Source of the DNA: Xylocopa sonorina
Lineage: Eukaryota; Arthropoda; Insecta; Hymenoptera; Apidae
Direction of reading: 5' to 3'
DNA length: 64,000 nucleotides
Assembly: GCF_050948175.1 (NCBI RefSeq)
Contig: NW_027490109.1
Location: 1,922,001-1,986,000 of the forward strand
Below the pieces are notes generated by a model. That model did not search any database. It was not told the DNA's origin and worked only from the letters and a program-made list of their open reading frames with translations. The first letter of the stretch is position 1, and each line of letters starts with the position of its first letter. A program made the translations under genes and the position numbers. Shown here piece after piece: positions 11,204 to 24,658 of the stretch.

Positions 11204-13813
11204 ATTTACATTCATTTGAATCGTAGACGAGGAATGCATAACACTTCGCAAATCATATTATATCTTACCATGAAACATAGAAATGAGATGCGATATCGCG
11301 TTTTAAGATGCATTAGAACTCTATTGCTACGATACGTAGACATCTGCAAACGCTATTTTCTTGCAAGGGAGTGTCGCATTTACACTCATTTGAATCGTAG
11401 ACGAGGAATGCATAACACTTCGCAATGAATATTATATCTTACCATGAAACATAGAAATGAGATGCGATATCGCGTTTTAAGAAGCATTAGAAATCTATTG
11501 CTACGATACGTAGACATCTGCAAACGCTATTTCCTAGCGGGGAAGTGTCGCATTCACATTCATTTGAAATTTAGGCGAGGAATACATAACACTTCGCAAA
11601 TCATATTATATCTTACCATGAAACATAGAAATGGGATGCAATATCGCGATTTAAGAATCATAAGAACTCTATTGCTACGATACGCAGACATCTGCAAACG
11701 CCATTTCCTTGCAAGGAAGTGTCGCATTTACATTCATTTGAAGTGTAGACGAGGAATACATGACACTTCGCAAATCATATCTTATCTTACCATGAAACAT
11801 AGAAATGAGATGCGATATCGCGTTTTAAGAATCATAAGAACTCTATTGCTACGATACGTAGACATCTGCAAACGCTATTTCCTTGCAAGGAAGTGTCGCA
11901 TTTACATTCATTTGAATCGTAGACGAGGAATGCATAACACATCGCAAATCATATTATATCTTACCATGAAACATAGAAATAAGATGCGATATCGCGTTTT
12001 AAAAAGCATTAGAACTCTATTGCTACGATACGTAGACATCTGCAGTTGCTATTTCCTAGCAAGTAAGTGTCGCATTTACATTCATTTGAAGTGCAGAAGA
12101 GGAATACATGACACTTCGCATATCAAATTATATCTTACCATGAAACATAGAAATGAGATGCGATATCGCGTTTTAAGAAGCATCAGAAATCCATTCCTAC
12201 GATACGTAGACATCTGCAAACGCTATTTCCTTGCAAGGAAGTGTCGCATTTACATTCATTTGAAGCGTAGACGAGGAATACATAACACTTCGCAAATCAT
12301 ATTATACCTTACCATGAAACATAGAAATGAGATGCGATATCGCGTTTTAAGAAGCATTAGAAATCTATTGCTACGATACATAGACATCTGCAAACGCTAT
12401 TTCCTTGCAAGGAAGTGTCGCATTTACATTCATTTGAAGTGTAGACGAGGAATACATAACACTTCGCAAATCATATTATATCTTACCATGAAAAATAGAA
12501 ATGAGATGCGATATCGCGTTCTAAGAAGCATTAGAACTCTATTGCTACGATACGTAGACATCTGCAAACGCTATTTCCTTGCAAGGAAGTGTCGCATTTA
12601 CATTCATTTGAATCGTAGACGAGGAATGCATAACACTTCGCAAATCATATTATATCTTACCATGAAACATAGAAATGAGATGCGATATCGCGTTTTAAAA
12701 AGCATTAGAACTCTATTGCTACGATACGTAGACATCTGCAGACGCTATTTCCTAGCAAGGAAGTGTCGCATTTACATCCATTTGAATCGTAGACGAGGAA
12801 TACATGACATCTCGCAAATCATATTTTATCTTACCATGAAACATAGAAATGAGATGCGATATCGCGTTTTAAGAAGCATCAGAAATCCATTGCTACGATA
12901 CGTAGACATCTGCAAACGCTATTTCCTTGCAAGGAAGTGTCGCATTTACATTCATTTGAAGTGTAAACGAGGAATACATAACACTTCGCAAATCATATTA
13001 TACCTTACCATGAAACACAGAAATGAGATGCGATATCGCGTTTTAAGAAGCATTAGAAATCTATTGCTACGATACATAGACATCTGCAAACGCTATTTCC
13101 TTGCAAGGAAGTGTCGCATTTACATTCATTTGAAGTGTAGACGAGGAATACATAACACTTTGCAAATCATATTATATCTTACCATGAAAAATAGAAATGA
13201 GATGCGATATCGCGTTTTAAGAAGCATTAGAACTCTATTGCTACGATACGTAGACATCTGCAAACGTTATTTCCTTGCAAGGAAGTGTCGCACTTACATT
13301 CATTTGAATCGTAGACGAGGAATGCATAACACTTCGCAAATCATATTATATCTTACCATGAATCATAGAAATGAGATGCGATATCGCGTTTTAAAAAGCA
13401 TTAGAACTCTATTGCTACGATACGTAGACATCTGCAGACGCCATTTCCTAGCAAGGAAGTGTTGCATTTACATTCATTTGAAGTGTAGACGAGGAGTACA
13501 TGACACTTCGCAAATCATATTTTATCTTACCATGAAACATAGCAATGAGATGCGATATCGCGTTTTAAGAATCATAAGAACTCTATTGCTACGATACGTA
13601 GACATCTGCAAACGCTATTTCCTTGCAAGGAAGTGTCGCATTTACATTCATTTGAATCGTTGACGAGGAATGCATAACACTTCGCAAATCATATTTTATC
13701 TTACCATGAAACATAGAAATGAGATGCGATATCGCGTTTTAAAAAGCATTAGAACTCTATTGCTACGATACGTAGACATCTGCAGACGCTATTTCCAAGC
13801 AAGGAAGTGTCGT
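11204..13813 (+). repeat. 15-monomer HOR (2610 bp), copy 2
   Basis: Second copy, offset exactly 2610 from the first. It differs by 'catgacac' instead of 'catggcac' (near 12108) and by 'cacttacatt' instead of 'catttacatt' (near 13291); other differences are few. Confidence 0.93.
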
Positions 13814-16423
13814 ATTTACATTCATTTGAATCGTAGACGAGGAATGCATAACACTTCGCAAATCATATTATATCTTACCATGAAACATAGAAATGAGATG
13901 CGATATCGCGTTTTAAGATGCATTAGAACTCTATTGCTACGATACGTAGACATCTGCAAACGCTATTTTCTTGCAAGGGAGTGTCGCATTTACACTCATT
14001 TGAATCGTAGACGAGGAATGCATAACACTTCGCAATGAATATTATATCTTACCATGAAACATAGAAATGAGATGCGATATCGCGTTTTAAGAAGCATTAG
14101 AAATCTATTGCTACGATACGTAGACATCTGCAAACGCTATTTCCTAGCGGGGAAGTGTCGCATTCACATTCATTTGAAATTTAGGCGAGGAATACATAAC
14201 ACTTCGCAAATCATATTATATCTTACCATGAAACATAGAAATGGGATGCAATATCGCGATTTAAGAATCATAAGAACTCTATTGCTACGATACGCAGACA
14301 TCTGCAAACGCCATTTCCTTGCAAGGAAGTGTCGCATTTACATTCATTTGAAGTGTAGACGAGGAATACATGACACTTCGCAAATCATATCTTATCTTAC
14401 CATGAAACATAGAAATGAGATGCGATATCGCGTTTTAAGAATCATAAGAACTCTATTGCTACGATACGTAGACATCTGCAAACGCTATTTCCTTGCAAGG
14501 AAGTGTCGCATTTACATTCATTTGAATCGTAGACGAGGAATGCATAACACATCGCAAATCATATTATATCTTACCATGAAACATAGAAATAAGATGCGAT
14601 ATCGCGTTTTAAAAAGCATTAGAACTCTATTGCTACGATACGTAGACATCTGCAGTTGCTATTTCCTAGCAAGTAAGTGTCGCATTTACATTCATTTGAA
14701 GTGCAGAAGAGGAATACATGGCACTTCGCATATCAAATTATATCTTACCATGAAACATAGAAATGAGATGCGATATCGCGTTTTAAGAAGCATCAGAAAT
14801 CCATTCCTACGATACGTAGACATCTGCAAACGCTATTTCCTTGCAAGGAAGTGTCGCATTTACATTCATTTGAAGCGTAGACGAGGAATACATAACACTT
14901 CGCAAATCATATTATACCTTACCATGAAACATAGAAATGAGATGCGATATCGCGTTTTAAGAAGCATTAGAAATCTATTGCTACGATACATAGACATCTG
15001 CAAACGCTATTTCCTTGCAAGGAAGTGTCGCATTTACATTCATTTGAAGTGTAGACGAGGAATACATAACACTTCGCAAATCATATTATATCTTACCATG
15101 AAAAATAGAAATGAGATGCGATATCGCGTTCTAAGAAGCATTAGAACTCTATTGCTACGATACGTAGACATCTGCAAACGCTATTTCCTTGCAAGGAAGT
15201 GTCGCATTTACATTCATTTGAATCGTAGACGAGGAATGCATAACACTTCGCAAATCATATTATATCTTACCATGAAACATAGAAATGAGATGCGATATCG
15301 CGTTTTAAAAAGCATTAGAACTCTATTGCTACGATACGTAGACATCTGCAGACGCTATTTCCTAGCAAGGAAGTGTCGCATTTACATCCATTTGAATCGT
15401 AGACGAGGAATACATGACATCTCGCAAATCATATTTTATCTTACCATGAAACATAGAAATGAGATGCGATATCGCGTTTTAAGAAGCATCAGAAATCCAT
15501 TGCTACGATACGTAGACATCTGCAAACGCTATTTCCTTGCAAGGAAGTGTCGCATTTACATTCATTTGAAGTGTAAACGAGGAATACATAACACTTCGCA
15601 AATCATATTATACCTTACCATGAAACACAGAAATGAGATGCGATATCGCGTTTTAAGAAGCATTAGAAATCTATTGCTACGATACATAGACATCTGCAAA
15701 CGCTATTTCCTTGCAAGGAAGTGTCGCATTTACATTCATTTGAAGTGTAGACGAGGAATACATAACACTTTGCAAATCATATTATATCTTACCATGAAAA
15801 ATAGAAATGAGATGCGATATCGCGTTTTAAGAAGCATTAGAACTCTATTGCTACGATACGTAGACATCTGCAAACGTTATTTCCTTGCAAGGAAGTGTCG
15901 CATTTACATTCATTTGAATCGTAGACGAGGAATGCATAACACTTCGCAAATCATATTATATCTTACCATGAATCATAGAAATGAGATGCGATATCGCGTT
16001 TTAAAAAGCATTAGAACTCTATTGCTACGATACGTAGACATCTGCAGACGCCATTTCCTAGCAAGGAAGTGTTGCATTTACATTCATTTGAAGTGTAGAC
16101 GAGGAGTACATGACACTTCGCAAATCATATTTTATCTTACCATGAAACATAGCAATGAGATGCGATATCGCGTTTTAAGAATCATAAGAACTCTATTGCT
16201 ACGATACGTAGACATCTGCAAACGCTATTTCCTTGCAAGGAAGTGTCGCATTTACATTCATTTGAATCGTTGACGAGGAATGCATAACACTTCGCAAATC
16301 ATATTTTATCTTACCATGAAACATAGAAATGAGATGCGATATCGCGTTTTAAAAAGCATTAGAACTCTATTGCTACGATACGTAGACATCTGCAGACGCT
16401 AATTCCTAGCAAGGAAGTGTCGT
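13814..16423 (+). repeat. 15-monomer HOR (2610 bp), copy 3
   Basis: Third copy, matching copy 1 more closely than copy 2 at the two diagnostic sites. Homology runs a few tens of bases past the nominal end, until 'ggaatgtata' replaces 'ggaatgcata' near 16456. A private 'gctaattcc' near 16400 makes a stop in the open frame. The last part (from about 15245) also continues as a segment found again at about 36647 and 46217. Confidence 0.93.
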
Positions 16424-17872
16424 ATTTACATTCATTTGAATCGTAGACGAGGAATGTATAACACTTCGCATATCATATTATATCTTATCATGAAACATAG
16501 AAATGAGATGCGATATCGCGTTTTAAGAAGCATTAGAACTCTATTGCTACGATACCTAGACATCTGCAGACGCTATTTCCTTGCAAGGAAGTGTCGCATT
16601 TACATTCATTTGAATCGTAGACGAGGAATGTACAACACTTCGCAAATCATATTATATCTTATCATGAAACATAGAAATGAGATGCGATATCGCGTTTTAA
16701 GAAGCATTAGAACTCTATTGCTACGATACCTAGACATCTGCAGACGCTATTTCCTTGCAAGGAAGTGTCGCATTTACATTCATTTGAATCGTAGACGACG
16801 AATACATGATACGTCGCAAATCATATTATATTTTACCATGAAACATAGAAATGAGATGCGATATCGCGTTTTAAGAAGCATTAGAAATCTATTGCTACGA
16901 TACGTAGACATCTGCAAACGCTATTTCCTAGCGAGGAAGTGTCGCATTCACATTCATTTGAAGTGTAGACGAGGAATACATGACACTTCGCAAATCATAT
17001 TTTATCTTACCATGAAACATAGAAATGAGATGCGATATCGCGTTTTAAAAAGCATTAGAACTCTATTGCTACGATACGTAGACATCTGCAGACGCTATTT
17101 CCTTGCAAGGAAGTGTCGCATTTACATTCATTTGAATCGTAGACGAGGAATGCATAACACTTCGCAAATCATATTATATCTTACCATGAAACATAGAAAT
17201 GAGATGCGATATCGCGTTTTAAGATGCAATAGAACTCTATTGCTACGATACGTAGACATCTGCAAACGCTATATCCTTGCAAGGGAGTGTCGCATTTACA
17301 TTCATTTGAAGTGTAGACGAGGAGTACATGACACTTCGCAAATCATATTTTATCTTACCATGAAACATAGCAATGAGATGCGATATCGCGTTTTAAGAAT
17401 CATAAGAACTCTATTGCTACGATACGTAGACATCTGCAAACGCTATTTCCTTGCAAGGAAGTGTCGCATTTACATTCATTTGAATCGTTGACGAGGAATG
17501 CATAACACTTCGCAAATCATATTTTATCTTACCATGAAACATAGAAATGGGATGCTATATCGCGTTTTAAGAATCATAAGAACTTTATTGCTACGATACG
17601 TAGACATCTGCAAACGCTACTTCCTTGCAAGGAAGTGTCGTATTTACATTCATTTGAATCGTAGACGAGGAATGTATAACACTTCGCATATCATATTATA
17701 TCTTATCATGAAACATAGAAATGAGATGCGATATCGCGTTTTAAGAAGCATTAGAACTCTATTGCTACGATACGTAGACATCTGCAAACGTTATTTCCTT
17801 GCAAGGAAGTGTCGCATTTACATTCATTTGAATCGTAGACGAGGAATGCATAACACTTCGCAAATCATATTA
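16424..17872 (+). repeat. Linker monomers between the 2610-bp and 3306-bp HORs
   Basis: About eight monomers, several with 'ggaatgtataac' or 'ggaatgtacaac' and 'gataccta'. They are not part of the local tandem HORs but match the region from about 37826 and from about 47396 at constant offsets of 21402 and 30972, with very few mismatches. Confidence 0.8.
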
Positions 17873-18662
17873 TATCTTACCATGAAACATAGAAATGAGA
17901 TGCGATATCGCGTTTTAAAAAGCATTACAACTCTATTGCTACGATACGTAGACATCTGCAGACGCTATTTCCTAGCAAGGAAGTGTCGTATTTACATTCA
18001 TTTGAATCGTAGACGAGGAATGTATAACACTTCGCAAATCATATTATATCTTACCATGAAACATAGAAATGAGATGCGATATCGCGTTTTAAGAAGCAAC
18101 AGAAATCCATTGCTACGATACTTAGACATCTGCAAACGCCATTTCCTTGCAAGGAAGTGTCGCATTTACATTCATTTGAAGTGTAGACGAGGAATACATA
18201 ACACTTCGCAAATCATATTATACCTTACCGTGAAACATAGAAATGAGATGCGATATCGCGTTTTAAAAAGCATTAGAACTCTATTGCTACGATACGTAGA
18301 CATCTGCAGACGCTATTTCCTAGCAAGGAAGTGTCGCATTTACATCCATTTGAATCGTAGACGAGGAATACATGACATCTCGCAAATCATATTTTATCTT
18401 ACCATGAAACATAGAAATGAGATGCGATATCGCGTTTTAAGAAGCATCAGAAATCCATTGCTACGATACGTAGACATCTGCAAACGCTATTTCCTTGCAA
18501 GGAAGTGTCGCATTTACATTCATTTGAAGTGTAAACGAGGAATACATAACACATCGCAAATCATATTATACCTTACCATGAAACACAGAAATGAGATGCG
18601 ATATCGCGTTTTAAGAAGCATTAGAAATCTATTGCTACGATACATAGACATCTGCAAACGCT

Positions 18663-19358
18663 ATTTCCTTGCAAGGAAGTGTCGCATTTACATTCATTTG
18701 AAGTGTAGACGAGGAATACATAACACTTTGCAAATCATATTATATCTTACCATGAAAAATAGAAATGAGATGCGATATCGCGTTTTAAGAAGCATTAGAA
18801 CTCTATTGCTACGATACGTAGACATCTGCAAACGTTCTTTCCTTGCAAGGAAGTGTCGCATTTACATTCATTTGAATCCTAGACGAGGAATGCATAACAC
18901 TTCGCAAATCATATTATATCTTACCATGAAACATAGAAATGAGATGCGATATCGCGTTTTAAAAAGCATTAGAACTCTATTGCTACGATACGTAGACATC
19001 TGCAGACGCTATTTCCTAGCAAGGAAGTGTTGCATTTACATTCATTTGAAGTGTAGACGAGGAGTACATGACACTTCGCAAATCATATTTTATCTTACCA
19101 TGAAACATAGAAATGAGATGCGATGTCGCGTTTTAAAAAGCATTAGAACTCTATTGCTACGATACGTAGACATCTGCAGATGCTATTTCCTAGCAAGGAA
19201 GTGTCGCATTTACATTCATTTGAAGTGTAGAAGAGGAATACATGACACTTCGCAAATCATATTATATCTTACCATGAAACATAGAAATGAGATGCGATAT
19301 CGCGTTTTAAGAAGCAACAGAAATCCATTGCTACGATACTTAGACATCTGCAAACGCC
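18663..19358 (+). repeat. 4-monomer tandem duplication, first unit (696 bp)
   Basis: It contains 'aacgttctttcc' (18832) and 'gatgtcgcg' (near 19123). The same four monomers follow directly at 19359-20054. The pair is also inside copy 2 of the 3306-bp HOR (21969-22664 and 22665-23360), so the 4-monomer duplication is older than the 3306-bp duplication. Confidence 0.9.
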
Positions 19359-20054
19359 ATTTCCTTGCAAGGAAGTGTCGCATTTACATTCATTTGAAGT
19401 GTAGACGAGGAATACATAACACTTTGCAAATCATATTATATCTTACCATGAAAAATAGAAATGAGATGCGATATCGCGTTTTAAGAAGCATTAGAACTCT
19501 ATTGCTACGATACGTAGACATCTGCAAACGTTCTTTCCTTGCAAGGAAGTGTCGCATTTACATTCATTTGAATCCTAGACGAGGAATGCATAACACTTCG
19601 CAAATCATATTATATCTTACCATGAAACATAGAAATGAGATGCGATATCGCGTTTTAAAAAGCATTAGAACTCTATTGCTACGATACGTAGACATCTGCA
19701 GACGCTATTTCCTAGCAAGGAAGTGTTGCATTTACATTCATTTGAAGTGTAGACGAGGAGTACATGACACTTCGCAAATCATATTTTATCTTACCATGAA
19801 ACATAGAAATGAGATGCGATGTCGCGTTTTAAAAAGCATTAGAACTCTATTGCTACGATACGTAGACATCTGCAGATGCTATTTCCTAGCAAGGAAGTGT
19901 CGCATTTACATTCATTTGAAGTGTAGAAGAGGAATACATGACACTTCGCAAATCATATTATATCTTACCATGAAACATAGAAATGAGATGCGATATCGCG
20001 TTTTAAGAAGCAACAGAAATCCATTGCTACGATACTTAGACATCTGCAAACGCC
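19359..20054 (+). repeat. 4-monomer tandem duplication, second unit (696 bp)
   Basis: Direct repeat of 18663-19358. Identity runs on to about 20120, where 'cacttcgc' replaces 'cactttgc'. Confidence 0.9.
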
Positions 20055-21178
20055 ATTTCCTTGCAAGGAAGTGTCGCATTTACATTCATTTGAAGTGTAG
20101 ACGAGGAATACATAACACTTCGCAAATCATATTATACCTTACCGTGAAACATAGAAATGAGATGCGATATCGCGTTTTAAAAAGCATTAGAACTCTATTG
20201 CTACGATACGTAGACATCTGCAGACGCTATTTCCTAGCAAGGAAGTGTTGCATTTACATTCATTTGAAGTGTAGACGAGGAGTACATGACACTTCGCAAA
20301 TCATATTTTATCTTACCATGAAACATAGCAATGAGATGCGATATCGCGTTTTAAGAATCATAAGAACTCTATTGCTACGATACGTAGACATCTGCAAACG
20401 CTATTTCCTTGCAAGGAAGTGTCGCATTTACATTCATTTGAATCGTAGACGAGGAATGCATAACACTTCGCAAATCATATTTTATCTTACCATGAAACAT
20501 AGAAATGGGATGCTATATCGCGTTTTAAGAATCATAAGAACTTTATTGCTACGATACGTAGACATCTGCAGACGCTATTTCCTAGCAAGGAAGTGTCGTA
20601 TTTACATTCAGTTGAATCGTAGACGAGGAATGTATAACACTTCGCATATCATATTATATCTTATCATGAAACATAGAAATGAGATGCGATATCGCGTTTT
20701 AAGAAGCATTAGAACTCTATTGCTACGATACCTAGACATCTGCAGACGCTATTTCCTTGCAAGGAAGTGTCGCATTTACATTCATTTGAATCGTAGACGA
20801 GGAATGTACAACACTTCGCAAATCATATTATATCTTATCATGAAACATAGAAATGAGATGCGATATCGCGTTTTAAGAAGCATTAGAACTCTATTGCTAC
20901 GATACCTAGACATCTGCAGACGCTATTTCCTTGCAAGGAAGTGTCGCATTTACATTCATTTGAATCGTAGACGAGGAATACATGATACGTCGCAAATCAT
21001 ATTATATTTTACCATGAAACATAGAAATGAGATGCGATATCGCGTTTTAAGAAGCATTAGAAATCTATTGCTACGATACGTAGACATCTGCAAACGCTAT
21101 TTCCTAGCGAGGAAGTGTCGCATTCACATTCATTTGAAGTGCAGACGAGGAATACATGACACTTCGCAAATCATATTT

Positions 21179-24100
21179 TATCTTACCATGAAACATAGAA
21201 ATGAGATGCGATATCGCGTTTTAAAAAGCATTACAACTCTATTGCTACGATACGTAGACATCTGCAGACGCTATTTCCTAGCAAGGAAGTGTCGTATTTA
21301 CATTCATTTGAATCGTAGACGAGGAATGTATAACACTTCGCAAATCATATTATATCTTACCATGAAACATAGAAATGAGATGCGATATCGCGTTTTAAGA
21401 AGCAACAGAAATCCATTGCTACGATACTTAGACATCTGCAAACGCCATTTCCTTGCAAGGAAGTGTCGCATTTACATTCATTTGAAGTGTAGACGAGGAA
21501 TACATAACACTTCGCAAATCATATTATACCTTACCGTGAAACATAGAAATGAGATGCGATATCGCGTTTTAAAAAGCATTAGAACTCTATTGCTACGATA
21601 CGTAGACATCTGCAGACGCTATTTCCTAGCAAGGAAGTGTCGCATTTACATCCATTTGAATCGTAGACGAGGAATACATGACATCTCGCAAATCATATTT
21701 TATCTTACCATGAAACATAGAAATGAGATGCGATATCGCGTTTTAAGAAGCATCAGAAATCCATTGCTACGATACGTAGACATCTGCAAACGCTATTTCC
21801 TTGCAAGGAAGTGTCGCATTTACATTCATTTGAAGTGTAAACGAGGAATACATAACACATCGCAAATCATATTATACCTTACCATGAAACACAGAAATGA
21901 GATGCGATATCGCGTTTTAAGAAGCATTAGAAATCTATTGCTACGATACATAGACATCTGCAAACGCTATTTCCTTGCAAGGAAGTGTCGCATTTACATT
22001 CATTTGAAGTGTAGACGAGGAATACATAACACTTTGCAAATCATATTATATCTTACCATGAAAAATAGAAATGAGATGCGATATCGCGTTTTAAGAAGCA
22101 TTAGAACTCTATTGCTACGATACGTAGACATCTGCAAACGTTCTTTCCTTGCAAGGAAGTGTCGCATTTACATTCATTTGAATCCTAGACGAGGAATGCA
22201 TAACACTTCGCAAATCATATTATATCTTACCATGAAACATAGAAATGAGATGCGATATCGCGTTTTAAAAAGCATTAGAACTCTATTGCTACGATACGTA
22301 GACATCTGCAGACGCTATTTCCTAGCAAGGAAGTGTTGCATTTACATTCATTTGAAGTGTAGACGAGGAGTACATGACACTTCGCAAATCATATTTTATC
22401 TTACCATGAAACATAGAAATGAGATGCGATGTCGCGTTTTAAAAAGCATTAGAACTCTATTGCTACGATACGTAGACATCTGCAGATGCTATTTCCTAGC
22501 AAGGAAGTGTCGCATTTACATTCATTTGAAGTGTAGAAGAGGAATACATGACACTTCGCAAATCATATTATATCTTACCATGAAACATAGAAATGAGATG
22601 CGATATCGCGTTTTAAGAAGCAACAGAAATCCATTGCTACGATACTTAGACATCTGCAAACGCCATTTCCTTGCAAGGAAGTGTCGCATTTACATTCATT
22701 TGAAGTGTAGACGAGGAATACATAACACTTTGCAAATCATATTATATCTTACCATGAAAAATAGAAATGAGATGCGATATCGCGTTTTAAGAAGCATTAG
22801 AACTCTATTGCTACGATACGTAGACATCTGCAAACGTTCTTTCCTTGCAAGGAAGTGTCGCATTTACATTCATTTGAATCCTAGACGAGGAATGCATAAC
22901 ACTTCGCAAATCATATTATATCTTACCATGAAACATAGAAATGAGATGCGATATCGCGTTTTAAAAAGCATTAGAACTCTATTGCTACGATACGTAGACA
23001 TCTGCAGACGCTATTTCCTAGCAAGGAAGTGTTGCATTTACATTCATTTGAAGTGTAGACGAGGAGTACATGACACTTCGCAAATCATATTTTATCTTAC
23101 CATGAAACATAGAAATGAGATGCGATGTCGCGTTTTAAAAAGCATTAGAACTCTATTGCTACGATACGTAGACATCTGCAGATGCTATTTCCTAGCAAGG
23201 AAGTGTCGCATTTACATTCATTTGAAGTGTAGAAGAGGAATACATGACACTTCGCAAATCATATTATATCTTACCATGAAACATAGAAATGAGATGCGAT
23301 ATCGCGTTTTAAGAAGCAACAGAAATCCATTGCTACGATACTTAGACATCTGCAAACGCCATTTCCTTGCAAGGAAGTGTCGCATTTACATTCATTTGAA
23401 GTGTAGACGAGGAATACATAACACTTCGCAAATCATATTATACCTTACCGTGAAACATAGAAATGAGATGCGATATCGCGTTTTAAAAAGCATTAGAACT
23501 CTATTGCTACGATACGTAGACATCTGCAGACGCTATTTCCTAGCAAGGAAGTGTTGCATTTACATTCATTTGAAGTGTAGACGAGGAGTACATGACACTT
23601 CGCAAATCATATTTTATCTTACCATGAAACATAGCAATGAGATGCGATATCGCGTTTTAAGAATCATAAGAACTCTATTGCTACGATACGTAGACATCTG
23701 CAAACGCTATTTCCTTGCAAGGAAGTGTCGCATTTACATTCATTTGAATCGTAGACGAGGAATGCATAACACTTCGCAAATCATATTTTATCTTACCATG
23801 AAACATAGAAATGGGATGCTATATCGCGTTTTAAGAATCATAAGAACTTTATTGCTACGATACGTAGACATCTGCAGACGCTATTTCCTAGCAAGGAAGT
23901 GTCGTATTTACATTCAGTTGAATCGTAGACGAGGAATGTATAACACTTCGCATATCATATTATATCTTATCATGAAACATAGAAATGAGATGCGATATCG
24001 CGTTTTAAGAAGCATTAGAACTCTATTGCTACGATACCTAGACATCTGCAGACGCTATTTCCTTGCAAGGAAGTGTCGCATTTACATTCATTTGAATCGT

Positions 24101-24658
24101 AGACGAGGAATGTACAACACTTCGCAAATCATATTATATCTTATCATGAAACATAGAAATGAGATGCGATATCGCGTTTTAAGAAGCATTAGAACTCTAT
24201 TGCTACGATACCTAGACATCTGCAGACGCTATTTCCTTGCAAGGAAGTGTCGCATTTACATTCATTTGAATCGTAGACGAGGAATGTACAACACTTCGCA
24301 AATCATATTATATCTTATCATGAAACATAGAAATGAGATGCGATATCGCGTTTTAAGAAGCATTAGAACTCTATTGCTACGATACCTAGACATCTGCAGA
24401 CGCTATTTCCTTGCAAGGAAGTGTCGCATTTACATTCATTTGAATCGTAGACGAGGAATACATGATACGTCGCAAATCATATTATATTTTACCATGAAAC
24501 ATAGAAATGAGATGCGATATCGCGTTTTAAGAAGCATTAGAAATCTATTGCTACGATACGTAGACATCTGCAAACGCTATTTCCTAGCGAGGAAGTGTCG
24601 CATTCACATTCATTTGAAGTGCAGACGAGGAATACATGACACTTCGCAAATCATATTT
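21179..24658 (+). repeat. 19-monomer HOR, copy 2, expanded by one monomer (3480 bp)
   Basis: It matches copy 1 at offset 3306 up to 24285, then at offset 3480 from 24460, so exactly one monomer has been added. The match fails soon after 24658, where copy 1's successor has 'cattacaac' and this copy has 'cattagaac'. Confidence 0.92.

Larger units (their letters stand above)
17873..21178 (+). repeat. 19-monomer HOR (3306 bp), copy 1
   Basis: It starts just after the first base difference from copy 2 (17872 versus 21178). Diagnostic variants are 'gcattacaac' (17923) and 'cattcagttg' (20608), seen again exactly 3306 bp later. It contains an internal 4-monomer tandem duplication. Confidence 0.92.
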
